DNA of 64,000 bases from Zygnema cylindricum (GCA_037447655.1 JBBHKE010000162.1:1-64000); one strand, 5' to 3'. Positions 1 to 11,289 are shown, numbered from the stretch's first letter. Program-made: numbers and translations. Notes: generated from the letters alone by a model not told the origin.

Positions 1-195
1 TATAATTTTAGTAACCTACTAAAAATAGCTGTCTGTTGAACTAAGGCAGCCATGGATCAACCTCTCTCTCTTACCTTCAGTGACTACAACAAATATGGGG
101 GCTAGAGAGCGGAGGTGGAGGCAGGCTGTCCGTCTTTTTTCTTTTCCTTTTATAAAAACATATTTAAACCTAGAAAATACTCTAGAAATCTATAA
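1..195 (+). repeat. Dispersed module, possibly the start of a copia gag
   Basis: About 150 bases (roughly 45-195) match the reverse complement of 23745-23915, and a shorter match lies at 20190-20240. Both longer copies have an ATG in the context GCAGCCATGG, followed by codons for a shared stretch FSDYNKYGG. In this copy the frame is interrupted by TAG just after that stretch. The module abuts copia integrase sequence abruptly near 195. It is either the gag start of the same copia element joined to integrase by a large internal deletion, or an unrelated repeat. Confidence 0.5.
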
Positions 196-858
196 ATTTC
201 AACAGGAATTTGAAGAATTTCTCCTTCAGGAAGGTATCAGTCACAATCTTACTGTTCCATGTACACCGGAACAAAATGGTGTGTGTGAGAGATTAAATAG
301 GACAGTGACAGAGAGTGCCCGGTCCATGCTTGCAGATAAAGGGCTAGATTTGAAATTTTGGGCTGAAGCACTTAACTGTGCTGTTTATATTAAAAATATA
401 GAATTGGTTCTCGGTCTGTTAGCACTACACCTTATGAGCTTTGGACAGGGGAAAAACTTGATGTTAGTTAATTTAAGATCTTTGGTAGCAAGTGTTTTAT
501 TTTAGATACTTCACATGATAGATGGGAAATGGAGCCTAAAGGCTTACTTGGGATTTTCATGGCGTATGATGATAATGCGAAAGGATATAGAGTTTTTGTA
601 CTTGAGAAACAGAAAGTGATTGTTTCTAGAAATATCCAAATTAAAGATGAACAGGATTTGGTTGACTTGTTTAAAGTGTCAGATCAACCGGCAAAAGAAA
701 AGCAAGAATATGTCATTTTTTATCATACGTCGCGAGTCTACTTTCCATCGACAAGTGGGACACTTCTTCCTTCAGTTCCTCTAGTGCCTTTACAAAATTC
801 TTCACCACAAGCTACGCCTCAGGTGGAAGGAACTACTAGAGACTCTGTACCAGATTAA
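196..858 (+). pseudogene. copia integrase remnant (core to C-terminal region)
   Basis: Translation gives the typical copia integrase stretch with TPEQNGVCERLNRT and then the W/A-rich helix that follows it, including the catalytic-core Glu region. The frame shifts between about 400 and 530: the codons for the conserved YELW-type stretch and the DTSHDRWEMEPKG linker fall in another frame, and the KGYRV motif lies at about 580-600. The zinc-binding N-terminus and the first catalytic Asp are absent. The product would have joined retroelement cDNA to the genome; this copy cannot. Confidence 0.8.
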
Positions 859-939
859 GTTACGGTTCACACTAGCCTCAGAATTTTCAGGGGGAAAGAG
901 ATCTAGCAGTCGTCTGCAAGCAAGTTCTCACTTTGCTTT

Positions 940-2545
940 TTCTTCAGCTACAGAGGATCCTCTAACGGTCCAAGAGGCCTTCTCATCACGAGAGAGAAAT
1001 CAATGGATCAAGGCGGCAAACGATGAAATAAAGTCTATTATGGAGGCACAGACATGGGAGCTGGTGGATATTCCTCCGGGCAGAAAAGCCATCGGCAGCA
1101 AATGGATATTCAAGGTGAAGCTGAACCCGGACAACACCATCGAAAGGTATAAGGCCAGACTAGTGGCCAAAGGGTATAATCAAAAAGAAGGTATTGACTT
1201 TGAGGAAACCTTCTCTCCAGTTTTCAGATTTCCCACTGTCAAAATTTTGCTAAGTCTAGGGGCTATAGAGAATATAGAAATACAACAAATGGATGTTAAA
1301 ATTGTCTTTTTGCATGGAGAGTTAGAAGAAACTATTTATATGAAAAAACCTGAAATGTACGCTGAAAAGGGAAAGGAAGAATTAGTGTGTAACTTGATGA
1401 AATCTTTGTATGGGCTAAAACAAGCCCCGCGTTAGTGGAATCTGAAGTTAGATGAGTTTTTGACTGGGCTAGGTTTTAAGAGAATTAGCTCAGATCATTC
1501 TGTATATGTTCTACAAGGAGAGGATGGAGTAATTTACATTGTTGTATATGTGGATGATCTATTACTAATAAGTAAGTCAATGGATGAAATAAACTGCATT
1601 AAAGCGGCTTTAAGGTCTAGGTTCGAGATGAAGGACCTCGGTGAGGCCAAATACATCTTAGGAATACAGGTAGAAAGAGACAGAAACAGGAGGCTAATTA
1701 TGTTAACTCAGAAAGAAGCAATAGGTAACATGCTGGAAAGATTTGAAATGAGAGATGTAAAAGGATCCGTAACTCCTATGGAATTCAGACAGGAATTAGA
1801 AGGAATTGATACAGATTCAGGCATAATGGTTGGTGGGAGTCTAGAGACTGGGGAGGAAGAGTTTATGGCTTCAAAGCCATATAGACAAGTAGTCGGAAGT
1901 CTTATATATTTTATGAATTTTAAGAGACCCGACATTGCAGCAGCTGTGGGAGTCTTGAGTAGAAGTCTGCACAATCCTAAAAGGGTAGATTGGGAAGCAG
2001 CGAAAAGGGTGTTCAGATATCTTGCAGGAACTCGAAATCTCAAGCTTGTACTCGGAGGAGAAGAGGTGAAAATACAAACGTGGAGCGATGCCAGCTATGG
2101 GGATAGCGAAGCCTGAAATCTACAACTGGTTTTGTACTTAAGATTGGAGATGGAACTTGCTGCTGGAGTAGCAAATTACAAAAGGTTACTGCTCAATCCA
2201 CAATGGAGTTTGAATATATGGCTGCAGCTTCGGCCCTCAAGGAGCTCCTATGGGTCAAGTCTATCCTACAGGAACTTGGGTACATGCAAACAGGTCCTCA
2301 ATCTATTTGGTGTGACAACCAGGCAGCCATTGCCATTGCTTCTAACCCCAACCATCATTTTAAAAGTAATCACATGGATATTAGACTTCACTTTGTCAAG
2401 GAAAAAGTACTTGCAAAAGTCATTAAGTTATGTTAATTACCGGATGAGAAGATGGTGGCTGATATGTTAACAAAAGCCCTTGCTGCTCCTAAGTTGCAGT
2501 TTTGCAGAGAAGCTGTTGGACTAAGTGAGTAACTGAGTCTAAAGA
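940..2545 (+). pseudogene. copia reverse transcriptase and RNase H remnant
   Basis: The RT begins with the classic copia block (WELVDIPPGRKAIGSKWIFK, about 1060-1125) and includes RYKARLVAKGYNQKEGIDF. A TAG at 1435-1437 replaces the usual Gln codon after KQAPR. The catalytic YVDD box is intact at about 1545-1560. RNase H shows WSDASYGD (about 2080-2107), followed by a frameshift near 2110, and then the conserved EFEYMAAASALKELLWVKS and WCDNQAAIAIA stretches (2203-2345). At least one nonsense mutation and two frameshifts make it non-functional. It continues to the polypurine tract before the LTR. Confidence 0.85.
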
Positions 2546-2555
2546 TTTAGGGGAG

Positions 2556-3367
2556 TGTTGAGATTTGAAATCTTTAGTTAGTAAATAGAGTAGACTTAGA
2601 ATAGTTTCTAAAAAGTGGTATATAAGACTTACCTTTATTAGTGTTACAGTAGGCAAAGTACAATAGAGTGTATTGTACCTCTGCAGGTTTTACGGAGTGA
2701 CGTCGACACGCGTCACGCAACAGAAAATTGGAATCGCCAGATCAGACGGACGGAATCTGATCCGGATATCTCGGAAAATTATATGGTACGGCTATTTTTT
2801 GAGTCATACAGATATTTTGGAATTATATGGTACGGAATATTTTTATGATCATTAAATAGAAACGTCCGGATATTTCAAAAGTCAATTATGATCATTGATT
2901 TTGAGAGACGTCGAAGGACGCGAATCACGTGGGACCGCAAGTGACGAGGCGAGATTTACGTGGGACCACAAAGTGACGAGGCGTGATTCACGTGGGACCA
3001 CAAGTGACGAAGCACTTAGGTGCTTCGTACTACACGACCACATTCGGCTGGACTTTAGAGGCTACCGCTGACTAAGCATTTGGAAAGTTTTGTGTACCGT
3101 TAGAACGTTTTGTGTACAGTTAGAACGTTTTGTGTAAGATTTAATGTCTGTAAATATCTGAATAACATTAGTTTGTATTTTAGTGTGATAAAGCATAGTG
3201 TTCCATTAATCACGTTTTTAGAAAAATAATAATTAGGGTTTTGAGGTACAGTGACGTACATGTAGGATGCTTTGTCGTTAGTCAAGATAATAACCGTAGT
3301 AACGGTTACACAAATTAGTGTAGATCAGTAGATAGACACTGTGAGTATATAACTTAGGACTTAGCCA
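2556..3367 (+). repeat. copia 3' LTR
   Basis: It starts with TGTTGA directly after the polypurine tract and aligns in several blocks with 52221-52913. Shared blocks include TTACCTTTATTAGTGTTACA (2631 and 52312), the TTGTAAATATCTG-type block and the final TTTAGGACTTA-type block. A TATA-like sequence (GTATATAA) lies at about 3344. The 3' end is set at the CA at 3366-3367, by comparison with the second copy; this end is less certain than the start. Confidence 0.65.
2920..3012 (+). repeat. Three tandem G-box-bearing units in the copia LTR
   Basis: Three copies of a roughly 32-bp unit carry an ACGTGGGACC core, the first and third within CACGTGG. Each ends in GTGACGAGGC or GTGACGAAGC. The related LTR at 52.5 kb has only one equivalent unit. 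A near-perfect 20-bp palindrome (CGAAGCACTTAGGTGCTTCG) ends the array at about 3007-3026. Confidence 0.7.
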
Positions 3368-4040
3368 ATTTTGTAGTATCCAGTTTTGGGAATATGATTT
3401 TCTAAGGGCAGTTTTTGGGAAACTTCCAGACATCATATCTTATGGTTTACTAAGTCATTTGGGCTGCAATTTTGGGAATTGTCGGTTTACTGTCTTTTGT
3501 ACCATTGTGGCGAATTTGAAGCATATTGGCTTTTCGAGTCAGATTTTGTGTCAGTTCTAAGTTGGCTGTTGAGTAGGTACTTTGATAGTTTCTGTTGTTT
3601 TTCATGTCTACTTCCACTACTACTGCTGGTTCTCCGCCTGCAACGGTGGTTGTAGAACAACACTAAGTACTGACACTGGCTCGATAACTATTGGCGATAA
3701 TTCGGTACTGTGGTACGGAATGGATTGTGAAGATATTTTGAAAACCCCCCCTCGCGCTCGCTATCGCGACATCTCCGTACTCATGTCGTACAATATTTTC
3801 ATACCGTAAGTTTCGTACTTTTTGTACAAATATATCGGTACTCGTCACCGTTCGATAACCGATAATTATACCGTGAAACGCTATTAGCGTTAATGTTTTT
3901 TTGCCTCTTAAAACATATTTTCTCCGTACATGTTTGTCCGATTTCGGATCTGACGGTTGAGATTGAAAGCCAAAATTATCACCTTCCGATTGGTGGTCTC
4001 CATTTGAAAATTGGACAAGTGTGTGCAAATAAAAGATGTT
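3368..4040. other. Intergenic, with a Stowaway-like fragment
   Basis: There are no convincing genes. From 3871 the sequence matches one end of the TA-flanked Stowaway-like family (CCGTGAAACGCTATTAGCG, followed by interior sequence also found at 37500-37640). The other terminal repeat is missing. Confidence 0.5.
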
Positions 4041-4731
4041 TTAAGGTCGGACTTCCATTAGGCGTTTTACGAATACCTTTACTGGATGGCATGCCTTCCA
4101 TTAGGTCGCGTCAGTAAACCACTTTTTATTTGCGTGGCTGATTCTGGTTAATAACAGGTAGGTTAATATTCGATGCTTAAAATCTTGAAAGAATCTTCGA
4201 ATGCAAAGTCTGAATGCAACATCTGTACCAGCGGAGGTAATATCTGTACCAGCGGAGGTAATTAATGACTAGTACAGAGAGCATTATAATGTACTATCCA
4301 AAATTTCAAAACGCAACGACAAAAAGGTGACGACAAACTTTGATGGTGGGAGTGTGACGGGATAATTTCGGCAGATTCGCATCCACTTTGGCGGAAGGCA
4401 CATGGCCCATGAGACGTGTACGCACATAAGAGCGCGCTCATCGTGGATATTTTTTTCCTTTTCCACGTGGCCCATTTTTACACGTTCAGTGCATGCAAAG
4501 TGTCCTCACCGTGGACGGTCTCCACACACTGTAGGGTTGATTACGTGGCTTCTTAGATGAAAAGTGCAATGCATCTGACGGTCATATATTAAGCCAACAA
4601 CCCTGAAGATTCTTCCGTAAAGATGTTTTTCTTGTTTTAAAAATAGAGTGGTACGGACTTGTACGAAACAATATGGCCCTCAGTAAACAACCCTATTTTT
4701 TCGTTAATGGAATTTCGCCCTAAGTGGCGAA
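4041..4731. mobile_element. Harbinger-like TIR element, degenerate
   Basis: The left end (ACTTCCATTAGGCG) and right end (TTAATGGAATTTCGCCCTAA) are inverted versions of the GGGTGAAGTTCCATTAGACG terminal repeat seen at 37956-38193. The interior aligns with 20697-21409, including a GGCACATGGC block, a following run ending in a TTTTTTTCCTTTT-type tract, and a GTACGAA-rich right part. No transposase is visible. A 21-bp unit (TCTGTACCAGCGGAGGTAATA) is duplicated in tandem at 4222-4263. Confidence 0.55.
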
Positions 4732-5630
4732 AAACGCATTAATACTAATAGTGATACACGGTGTATCGGTGTCGTTTTTATCGCGATAATTTTATACCCG
4801 ATACACAACAATTGTTATTTCTTATTCACTAAATCAATTTATCATGGAGTGATTGTGGCCGTCCGATTGTCTTTTTTTTTTTAAGTTGTTCGAATATTTG
4901 TCCTAAACCCATTTATATTTCAGGCGCCAAAACCGAGCCGTTACGTCGCAATACTTCTTGTCACGTTTTGTCACTTTATTTGAGTGACTCCCCGTTATTA
5001 TGTACGGAAGACCGCCCGACGCTAAAAATTGTACCTTTTTGTTAAGTACTGACTATTTTTTTGTTTCAATATTTAAGAATGTATTGTTTACATATTGTGC
5101 ATTTAATAGAAATTAAATGTTTTCCTTAAATAGTGTGGATTACTCATTCACCAGGATCTTAGAGTTGTTAATATTGTAGAACGGACAAAAATAAAAATAG
5201 AGAAATAAAAATAAAAGAATTGGTTATGTTTTATATGTAATTTTATGATTTCGTTTGTTATTTTCTTATTGGATTTACAATAGGAGGATTTGTAGGAGTG
5301 GGACGCAAGAAAAAATACGGTATAATTGAATACAAAATAATTTCATTTTTTGTCGAGGGAGAGAATTTGAGAAGCTCAAAAGAGGGTAGTCGAGAAGTAG
5401 AGGGGGGAGGAGGGAGGGAGGGAGAACTTTGACCTCCGATCAAAAGTTAGACACGTGTGCACAAAGAAAGAAACTACATTTCTACTGGCTTAAAAATATA
5501 TTTCCGCGGCGTTCGACCTTGTGGCTGTCACCAAATCCAATAGGGGGGATCATCCGTATGCAATAAGAGAAGTATTATACTGATTGGTGGCCCGAGCCAT
5601 TTGCGTCCAACCCGCCTTCCATGATTATTT
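4732..5630. other. Intergenic, AT-rich
   Basis: At 4755-4800 there is a short hAT-like terminal fragment (GTGTATCGGTGTC ... CCCGATACACAACA). The rest is AT-rich and I see no gene in it. A purine-rich patch at 5350-5430 is low complexity. Confidence 0.5.
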
Positions 5631-5639
5631 TTCTCCCAA

Positions 5640-6365
5640 TCAGTTTGGAGTGGTAACTCGCGAGGGTTTTGAGGTTGTGGTCCATGGGATTTGAGCTTGT
5701 TGGATGTCCATCCCGATTAGTTAGTCCTTCAGGTTGATAATTCTAACGCTTTTGATACCGTGGATTAGAATGCTATTTTTTTCGGAAATGGCTCCACCTT
5801 CCCTGATTGTCCAGATATATCCCTTTGTGAGGGCCTTTTAATCTTTGACCACCAACATCTCATTTTCCGTTGATGGTGATTTGGTCCCGCTTTCCTCTAC
5901 GACCACCACTCGTCAAGGCGACCATCTCGTTGGCTTTTTGTTTGCCCTTGCTCATTACTGGGGAATCCGTGCTTCTGCGGCCGCTTTCCCTTCTTACCTC
6001 TTCCCTTTAGTTGCGTAGGATACACACATTATTGGCTCTTTCGACCATACCATACTAACCTAAAACTTTTCGAAAGATCGTTTGGTCAAACTCAAACCTT
6101 GTTGTTGAGCCCTTCAATCTTTTTTTAACTCCCCCTTCCAGTTTTCAGATTTCTCCTCCATTAGGGTATTCGCGTGTTGGGTTGCCCCCTTGGTTCAAAT
6201 CCTTTCGTGACCCACATCTTGATGGTGCTCTCTTTTCCCAACCTCTCTGATCCTCGAGTGGTTTTTCCTCTTTTGACAATGTTTCCCTCACCGCCCCTCT
6301 TACCTTACTCGCACTTCCCCACCCACCCCAACTCATCCCTTTCTGCAATTAATTATCCTTAGAGA
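5640..6365 (+). pseudogene. LINE-type reverse transcriptase remnant (plus strand)
   Basis: Fragments in shifting frames resemble the plant non-LTR RT core. A stretch reading NAFDTVD is followed by RQGDHLVGFLFALAHYWG (5908-5963, the RQGDPL-type motif before the active site). Downstream come DTHIIGSFDH (the degraded position of the catalytic loop, about 6020-6050) and LGCPLGSNPFVTHIL (6174-6225). There are many stops and no complete ORF. Assignment rests on my recollection of this RT group's motifs, so the clade is open. Confidence 0.6.
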
Positions 6366-6419
6366 TTCTTTCGCGGATGAAGACCAAAACATAATCGGAC
6401 GGTCAATGTTTTCTCCCGG

Positions 6420-6556
6420 ATCCTTGGAGAATCGTAATCTTAATTTTTGTAATGTTGTTTTCAAAAAACTCACGAAAAAAATATTACGGCATTGTACGTC
6501 AAGTACAAAATTATGTAATAAACCTCACTTTTCGTCTGATGTAACCACACCCTAAG
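6420..6556. mobile_element. Harbinger-like TIR element, one end only
   Basis: The right end CTCACTTTTCGTCTGATGTA ... ACCACACCCTAA is the reverse complement of the left end of the element at 52914. The left part is cut off within LINE debris. Confidence 0.6.
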
Positions 6557-6599
6557 AAAAGGTCTAACAGAGAACGAAAACCAAAATGACCTAATCAAC

Positions 6600-7700
6600 C
6601 CCAACAGAACTAAATATCTATAAGAAGCAACCTTGTAAGTCCCAACATAACTAATTATCTACCAAAAGCAACCTCGTAAGTCCAAAACTTGAAGGTCACT
6701 GGGACGGAGCTTTGAGACATGCCAACAATCCATAACTGCAATAGTGGATCGAAGGAGTTGAAGCTCGCACTCGTTGTAAAGCCACAGATGGAAGTTGGCG
6801 TTAGAAGGAAGTAAGGACTTAAGAGGGAGGGTCCCTAGGTCTCCGACACTCGAACGAGCGCCAACAACAAGCACGAAGGACTCGTTCAAAGCAATAGACA
6901 AACATCCATATATATCGACAACAATCAGATTAAAGACATCCATACCGCCTCGATGGGCAAAATCACGCTCCTTAATCGCGTCATGGGTGGCCTCTCTAAC
7001 ATTCCGAGTCACTAGATTGACGATTATACCCGAGGTAAAGTTCGCTAAAACAACGTCAGCAAAAATGAGGCGTGCACCACGGAGTAGTGCAATATCAATC
7101 TAATGCGAAGGAATAACATGGGAACAAAAAGATTCCCCTCAGTAGCGAGGATAACAATCGTGCCATGAATAATGTCTTGCACGTGAATCAACTCGCCTCG
7201 TGGGAGCAACGGAGCAAATGGATGTCGTCGGGCATAAGAAAACGGTCACACGAGCAAACAAGAGAGCCAAAGTAAGGGAGGATGAGGGAGGCCAAGCCAA
7301 AACCTGAGGGTTTTGGTGAATCGAGGAGGTGTAAAACGGAGGGTGGATAATATAGGTGTAGGCAATAGCCAACCTCCGGGACCATGTCCACCACAAGAGA
7401 GAAAGCAGGCACAAGAGGAGTCGGTAGGAAGTGCCTTGAGAAGATCGGTTTTAATGGTTGGGACAACCTGACCAGAAATGGATTCGTGGGCAGGGGCAAA
7501 TTTGGTTGTAATAAGAGTGGAAAAAAACGGCATGTCCGCGAAAGTAGCAAAATGAAGAGAACATGACATCCAACATGGACCATGAGAAGGAGAGCACACC
7601 GTCCGAGACACGAGGGACAACGTTATTAAGTTCCGGAGTGCCCCCAACCATGAAACAAGGGATAAGAGTGGAGGTTATAAGGCACCAACTTCTCAAATAG
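6600..7700 (-). pseudogene. LINE ORF C-terminal remnant (minus strand)
   Basis: On the minus strand, broken frames read a C-terminal region typical of the same RT group. They include a GGWLLPTP stretch followed by LRFTPPRFTKTLRFWLGLP (about 7280-7390), then RNVREATHDAIKERDFAHRGG (about 6945-7005) and a VVDIYGCLSIALNESF stretch (6880-6930). The fragment is in opposite orientation to the RT core fragment at 5640-6365. No intact ORF remains. Confidence 0.55.
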
Positions 7701-7821
7701 GCAGCGAGAGCAACATGTGTCGTTGGAAGTAAAGGCGAACCGACAGAGATAAAAACTAAAGCCTGAAAGGTGAGATCGAAAGCCCCATCACCTAAGAGAG
7801 CGTGAAGGGCGTCTGGTTGTA

Positions 7822-8325
7822 ATGGTGAACCTACCTCATGGAGGTGAGTACACCATCACAGACCCGTTAAATCGCTACACGTGGACGATAAACACGTGCG
7901 ACGACGAAAAATTATGATTTTCACACGTCCAAAAAGTCATGTGCCTTCGGATAAGGTGACCGTAAAATCTTTGCCGAAAAGAAGTATGCTTCTTGCCATA
8001 AATAGTACGACTTTTGCCTTACTTTCAAAAGAAGTACGGTTTTTGCCTTCCTTCCAGCTTCATGGTTTCAAGCTCTATTTTTTGTCGTTTGCTTTGAGAT
8101 ACAAATTCAAATTGCGAAAGTACACGTACATGATACGCAAGTACAGATTCTGAAACGAAATTGGTCGGTTTTGAAATCTTTGGCGATTTTAATGATTGGA
8201 TCCTCAACTTACGTGGAGTCACTCAAATTAAACCACGTATGTAAAACTTATTTACAGACATTATGCGATGTAATTGAGGCCTGTATTACAGAATAATTGC
8301 TGTCCGTACTATTACAGAGCGTTGT
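7822..8325. mobile_element. Harbinger-like TIR element, right half of the 52914-53582 family
   Basis: It aligns almost continuously with 53119-53570. It shares the central hairpin (degraded here, 7822-7837 with 7841-7856, three mismatches), GTGACCGTAAAATCTTTGCC at about 7957, and GCTGTCCGTACTATTACAGA near 8300. The terminal inverted repeat itself is missing at the right end. Confidence 0.7.
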
Positions 8326-9185
8326 TAGATCTTTCCTTAGGCGATTGTTGCTTCTTTGGGTGACTTTGTTTTACCTGTCCTTTTCTTATCTTTTTGTTGC
8401 TTTTGCCTTGCGTATCTTTTTTGTTTGCTTTCCTCCACATGTAGTTATCCAGTTTGAGCATTTTTGTGCCTTTTAGCTCCCGTGGTCTCAGACGGTTTGC
8501 CATGCACTTTCTATTCAACTCAAGGATTATGAACCTAATGTTTAAGGGTTTTTATTATAAAGTGAAGTTCAACCATCGTTTCGACAAAAAATCGTACAAA
8601 AGAGTACAGTGCTGGAGTCACCCGTACAGTTTTTTGAGGGATCCTTACAGTTTTGCAGATACGGTTCAACACCATAGACTACCATTTTAACAATTAGTAC
8701 CGAAAATAATAACAAAAACATATGTAGTTATGAAGGAAAAGTGTATTTGACAAAACATGTTCTTGTAACCAGCCTTGAATACAAAAAAAAAAAACAAAGA
8801 GAAAAAAAAGACAGTCAAAGTTATGCACATGGAGGTGAAATTGAAAAGGCATGGATCATGAATAACATTTTTTTACGGTTTGTGGGTTTTCCACGGCTCT
8901 TTAGGGCTTTTTAGGGTTTTTATAATTTTTTAGGGTTTTTTAGACATTGTATTCCAACAAATGAAGCTCCATTAATAAAATGGTAATCGAATAATCCTTG
9001 AAAAACCGAAAATTATATCTGAAAATCAAACAAGAAAATCAAATATATCGAATACAGTAAGAATATAGGGTCCCTGGTAAAGTCCACAACCTGCAAAAAC
9101 AAAAAAGAATACAATAAGTTAAAAGTTTTGAAATCAAAAAAACCTAAAAACTAAATCCAAGCCAAAAAGACATGAGAAAAAAAGA
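8326..9185. other. Intergenic
   Basis: No gene recognised. Telo-box-like TTTTTAGGGTTTTT motifs recur at 8900-8945. A 67-codon lysine-rich reading frame on the minus strand (8518-8312) has no recognisable domain and is probably chance. Confidence 0.4.
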
Positions 9186-9697
9186 GAAAAACTGAGTCCT
9201 ACCACCATCATCTCCTTTTAACCTCAAACTCTCCCTCTGCCCCTCCCTCGCCCCCTCCTCCATATCTCTATCTCTCCCTCTCTCTCTCCTCGTCCATTGC
9301 CCTCTCCCTTTCCTCCTTCCCTCCTCCCTTATCTCCCTCTTCCTCTCCCTTGCCCTCCTACATTCATCTATCGCAATTCGACAAGCCATCTTCTTAATTT
9401 ATAAACGTTCATCTCTTGATCAGAAATAGTCTCAGATCCTCGAAACTCCTCCCTCTCTCCCTCCCTCACCCTCCCCATCCCTCCCTCCCCTCTCCTATTT
9501 CCCTCCCTCTCTCTCTCTCTAACTGGATAAACTTTTATCTATCGATCAAAACCCTCAAACCCCTCCCTCTCCCCCTCCTTCACCCTCCCTCTCTGCATCC
9601 CTCCCTTCCGCATCCCTCCCTCTTCTCCTCCCTCCCCGTCCTACTCTCCGTTTCCAAAATTTATAAACTTCCAACTCTCCATCACAATCAGATAAAA
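9186..9697 (+). promoter_or_regulatory. Pyrimidine-rich leader with a triplicated unit
   Basis: CCCTCTCTCC-type tracts fill the segment. A unit containing a TATAAAC..TCATC..GATCA-type core recurs three times at about 9401, 9526 and 9660, a spacing of roughly 125-134 bp. The third copy runs straight into an ATG at 9698 in a favourable context (AAAAATGGC). It looks like a duplicated 5' leader, but no transcript evidence is available here. Confidence 0.4.
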
Positions 9698-9775
9698 ATG
9701 GCAGATGAAGAGCCAAAAGTAGCTGACATCATCGACAAAAAAGACGAGGGAGAGGGAGAGGGAGAAGCAGGAGAG

Positions 9776-9846
<71 letters not shown>

Positions 9847-9862
9847 GCAGGGATCTTTTTGA
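9698..9862 (+). CDS. Possible N-terminal exon of an unknown acidic protein
   Basis: The reading frame starts MADEEPKVADIIDKKDEGEG and then runs into an Arg-Glu repeat encoded by a (GA)n microsatellite before a stop. The start context is good and the leader looks UTR-like, but there is no homologue I recognise and no clear downstream exon in the space before the convergent zuotin gene ends at 11161. A strong GTGAGT donor lies on the opposite strand near 9886. It may be the first exon of a small gene or a chance frame. Confidence 0.25.
9776..9846. repeat. (GA)n microsatellite
   Basis: About 70 bases of GA dinucleotides with one interruption (GAAAGA). Confidence 0.95.
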
Positions 9863-10164
9863 AACAGAAAAAAATTGAATACAACTCACCAGCTGTCATC
9901 GAGAAGGAAAATGCATCTCCCCCCTCCTCTCTCTCTCCCTCCAGTTCTTCTCGGTCCAGATATTTCCGCTCCTCTTACACGTTTCAGAACAACCGTTCGT
10001 CTCCTTCCACTCGTGAAAACCTAATTACAACATTTTTTTTTCTTTCTATTCCCACTAACCACTTGAAAAAAAAAAAAAACTTTCTTGCAGGTGAAATCTA
10101 TCCATTATGATGTACCAAAAACTTTAAATAGTATGTAACAAACCACTTGCAAAAGTCGAAATCT
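9863..10164. other. Intergenic
   Basis: A mixture of pyrimidine-rich and poly-A tracts. A TTTCTTGCAGG sequence at about 10080-10091 resembles a 3' splice site on the plus strand, but no exon can be supported. Confidence 0.3.
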
Positions 10165-10340
10165 CGTCAAAAACTCTCTTCCCCTTTCTAAAGACTCCTC
10201 TCTTCCAAAGACTTTTCTCTCGTTTAAGAACTCTCTCCTCTCTTCTAGAACCTCTCTTCTCACTCCGGACTCTCTCCTCTCTTCTAGAAACTCTCTCCTC
10301 TCTCCTAAAAACTCTCCTCTCTCCTAAAGACTCTTCTAAT
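10165..10340. repeat. Minisatellite, unit about 22 bp (ACTCTCTCCTCTCTTCTAGA)
   Basis: Seven to eight imperfect copies of a CTCTCCTCTCTTCTAGAA-type unit. Units vary in length and spelling, so it is an old array. Confidence 0.7.
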
Positions 10341-11160
10341 GGTACAATAACCATTCTTATCAATAAAACTTACAATCATTTTTTTCCCACCTCTACCTAC
10401 TTCCATGCCCTTTTTTCCAAACGATTGCGACAAAAAAAAAAAAAAAACACCATTGCCAGTTTTGTCATTTTCCGGGTTTCCTCTTAAGACACTCATATGC
10501 ACCAGTTTTGCAAATGTTGAGGACAGGAGAAAAAAATGGGAAGGGAAAAGAAGAAAAAATAAAAAAGGGAAAAGAAAAAAATGAAAAGGGAAAAGAAAAA
10601 ATGAAAATCCACTAGTATCTTTCTTCATGTTTTTCCATGAAAGTCTTTTGATCTTGTCAAAATGAATACAAAGGGGGAGAGAAGGAACCAAACTTGAGGA
10701 GCCAAACTTGAGTTCAACTTCTCTAAATTGACAACAGTATTTTTCTCGCTGAAACTAACCATAGTAATTATCTAAACCCTGGGTTCAATGGAGGTATAAC
10801 TAACCAGTGATAAAGGAGTTTCCCAAATCCCACAAAATGAAAAAAAACTTCTTTGAAAAACCGTTATAGTCGAAAATAGACCAGAAAAAATAGACCAAAA
10901 ATTGACACTCCTCTCGAAAGTGGAGGAGCTAATTACCATTTCTTCGCAAATTATTACCACATTCCAATCTGTTTCTCTGTTTTTATCCTCCCTCTCCCTC
11001 TGAAATTTCAATAAGTAATCCAGAATTTCTGAAGAATAATGAGCCCTTTCACTGAAGAATAATAAGCACCTCTCCTCCTCCCTCCTTCCTCTCCCTAAAA
11101 TAGCCCCGCCTCTATCTCTCCTTCTCTCTCTCTCTCTCTTTCATTTTTACCTAAATACAT
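10341..11160. other. Intergenic, 3' flank of the zuotin gene
   Basis: No gene seen. It contains poly-A/poly-T runs (10431-10447) and CT-rich stretches (11050-11140). The zuotin 3' UTR on the minus strand should lie in the right-hand part, but I cannot identify its polyadenylation site with confidence. Confidence 0.4.
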
Positions 11161-11289
11161 TTACTCCACAGCCGCTGTTCCTGTTCGTTTGTTGCGGAAA
11201 TTCTCTTTCAAAGAACCGAATTTTCTGAAACATTGAGCTTTCGTTTTTCCTGGTACAGAAGCCGCTATACGTTCCCATCTGATGCAGAC

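Larger units (their letters stand above)
196..3367 (+). mobile_element. Ty1/copia retrotransposon, 5'-truncated and degenerate, with 3' LTR
   Basis: The order integrase, reverse transcriptase, RNase H, then LTR is diagnostic of Ty1/copia. There is no 5' LTR or protease, and integrase begins part-way through its core. The coding region has several stops and frameshifts, so the copy is dead. A purine-rich tract (AAAGATTTAGGGGAG) stands immediately before TGTTGA at 2556, as expected for a polypurine tract and LTR start. Confidence 0.85.

Noticed and set aside
10165-10340. CRISPR-like repeated units
   Set aside because: Units are adjacent without unique spacers and the genome is eukaryotic; it is a minisatellite.
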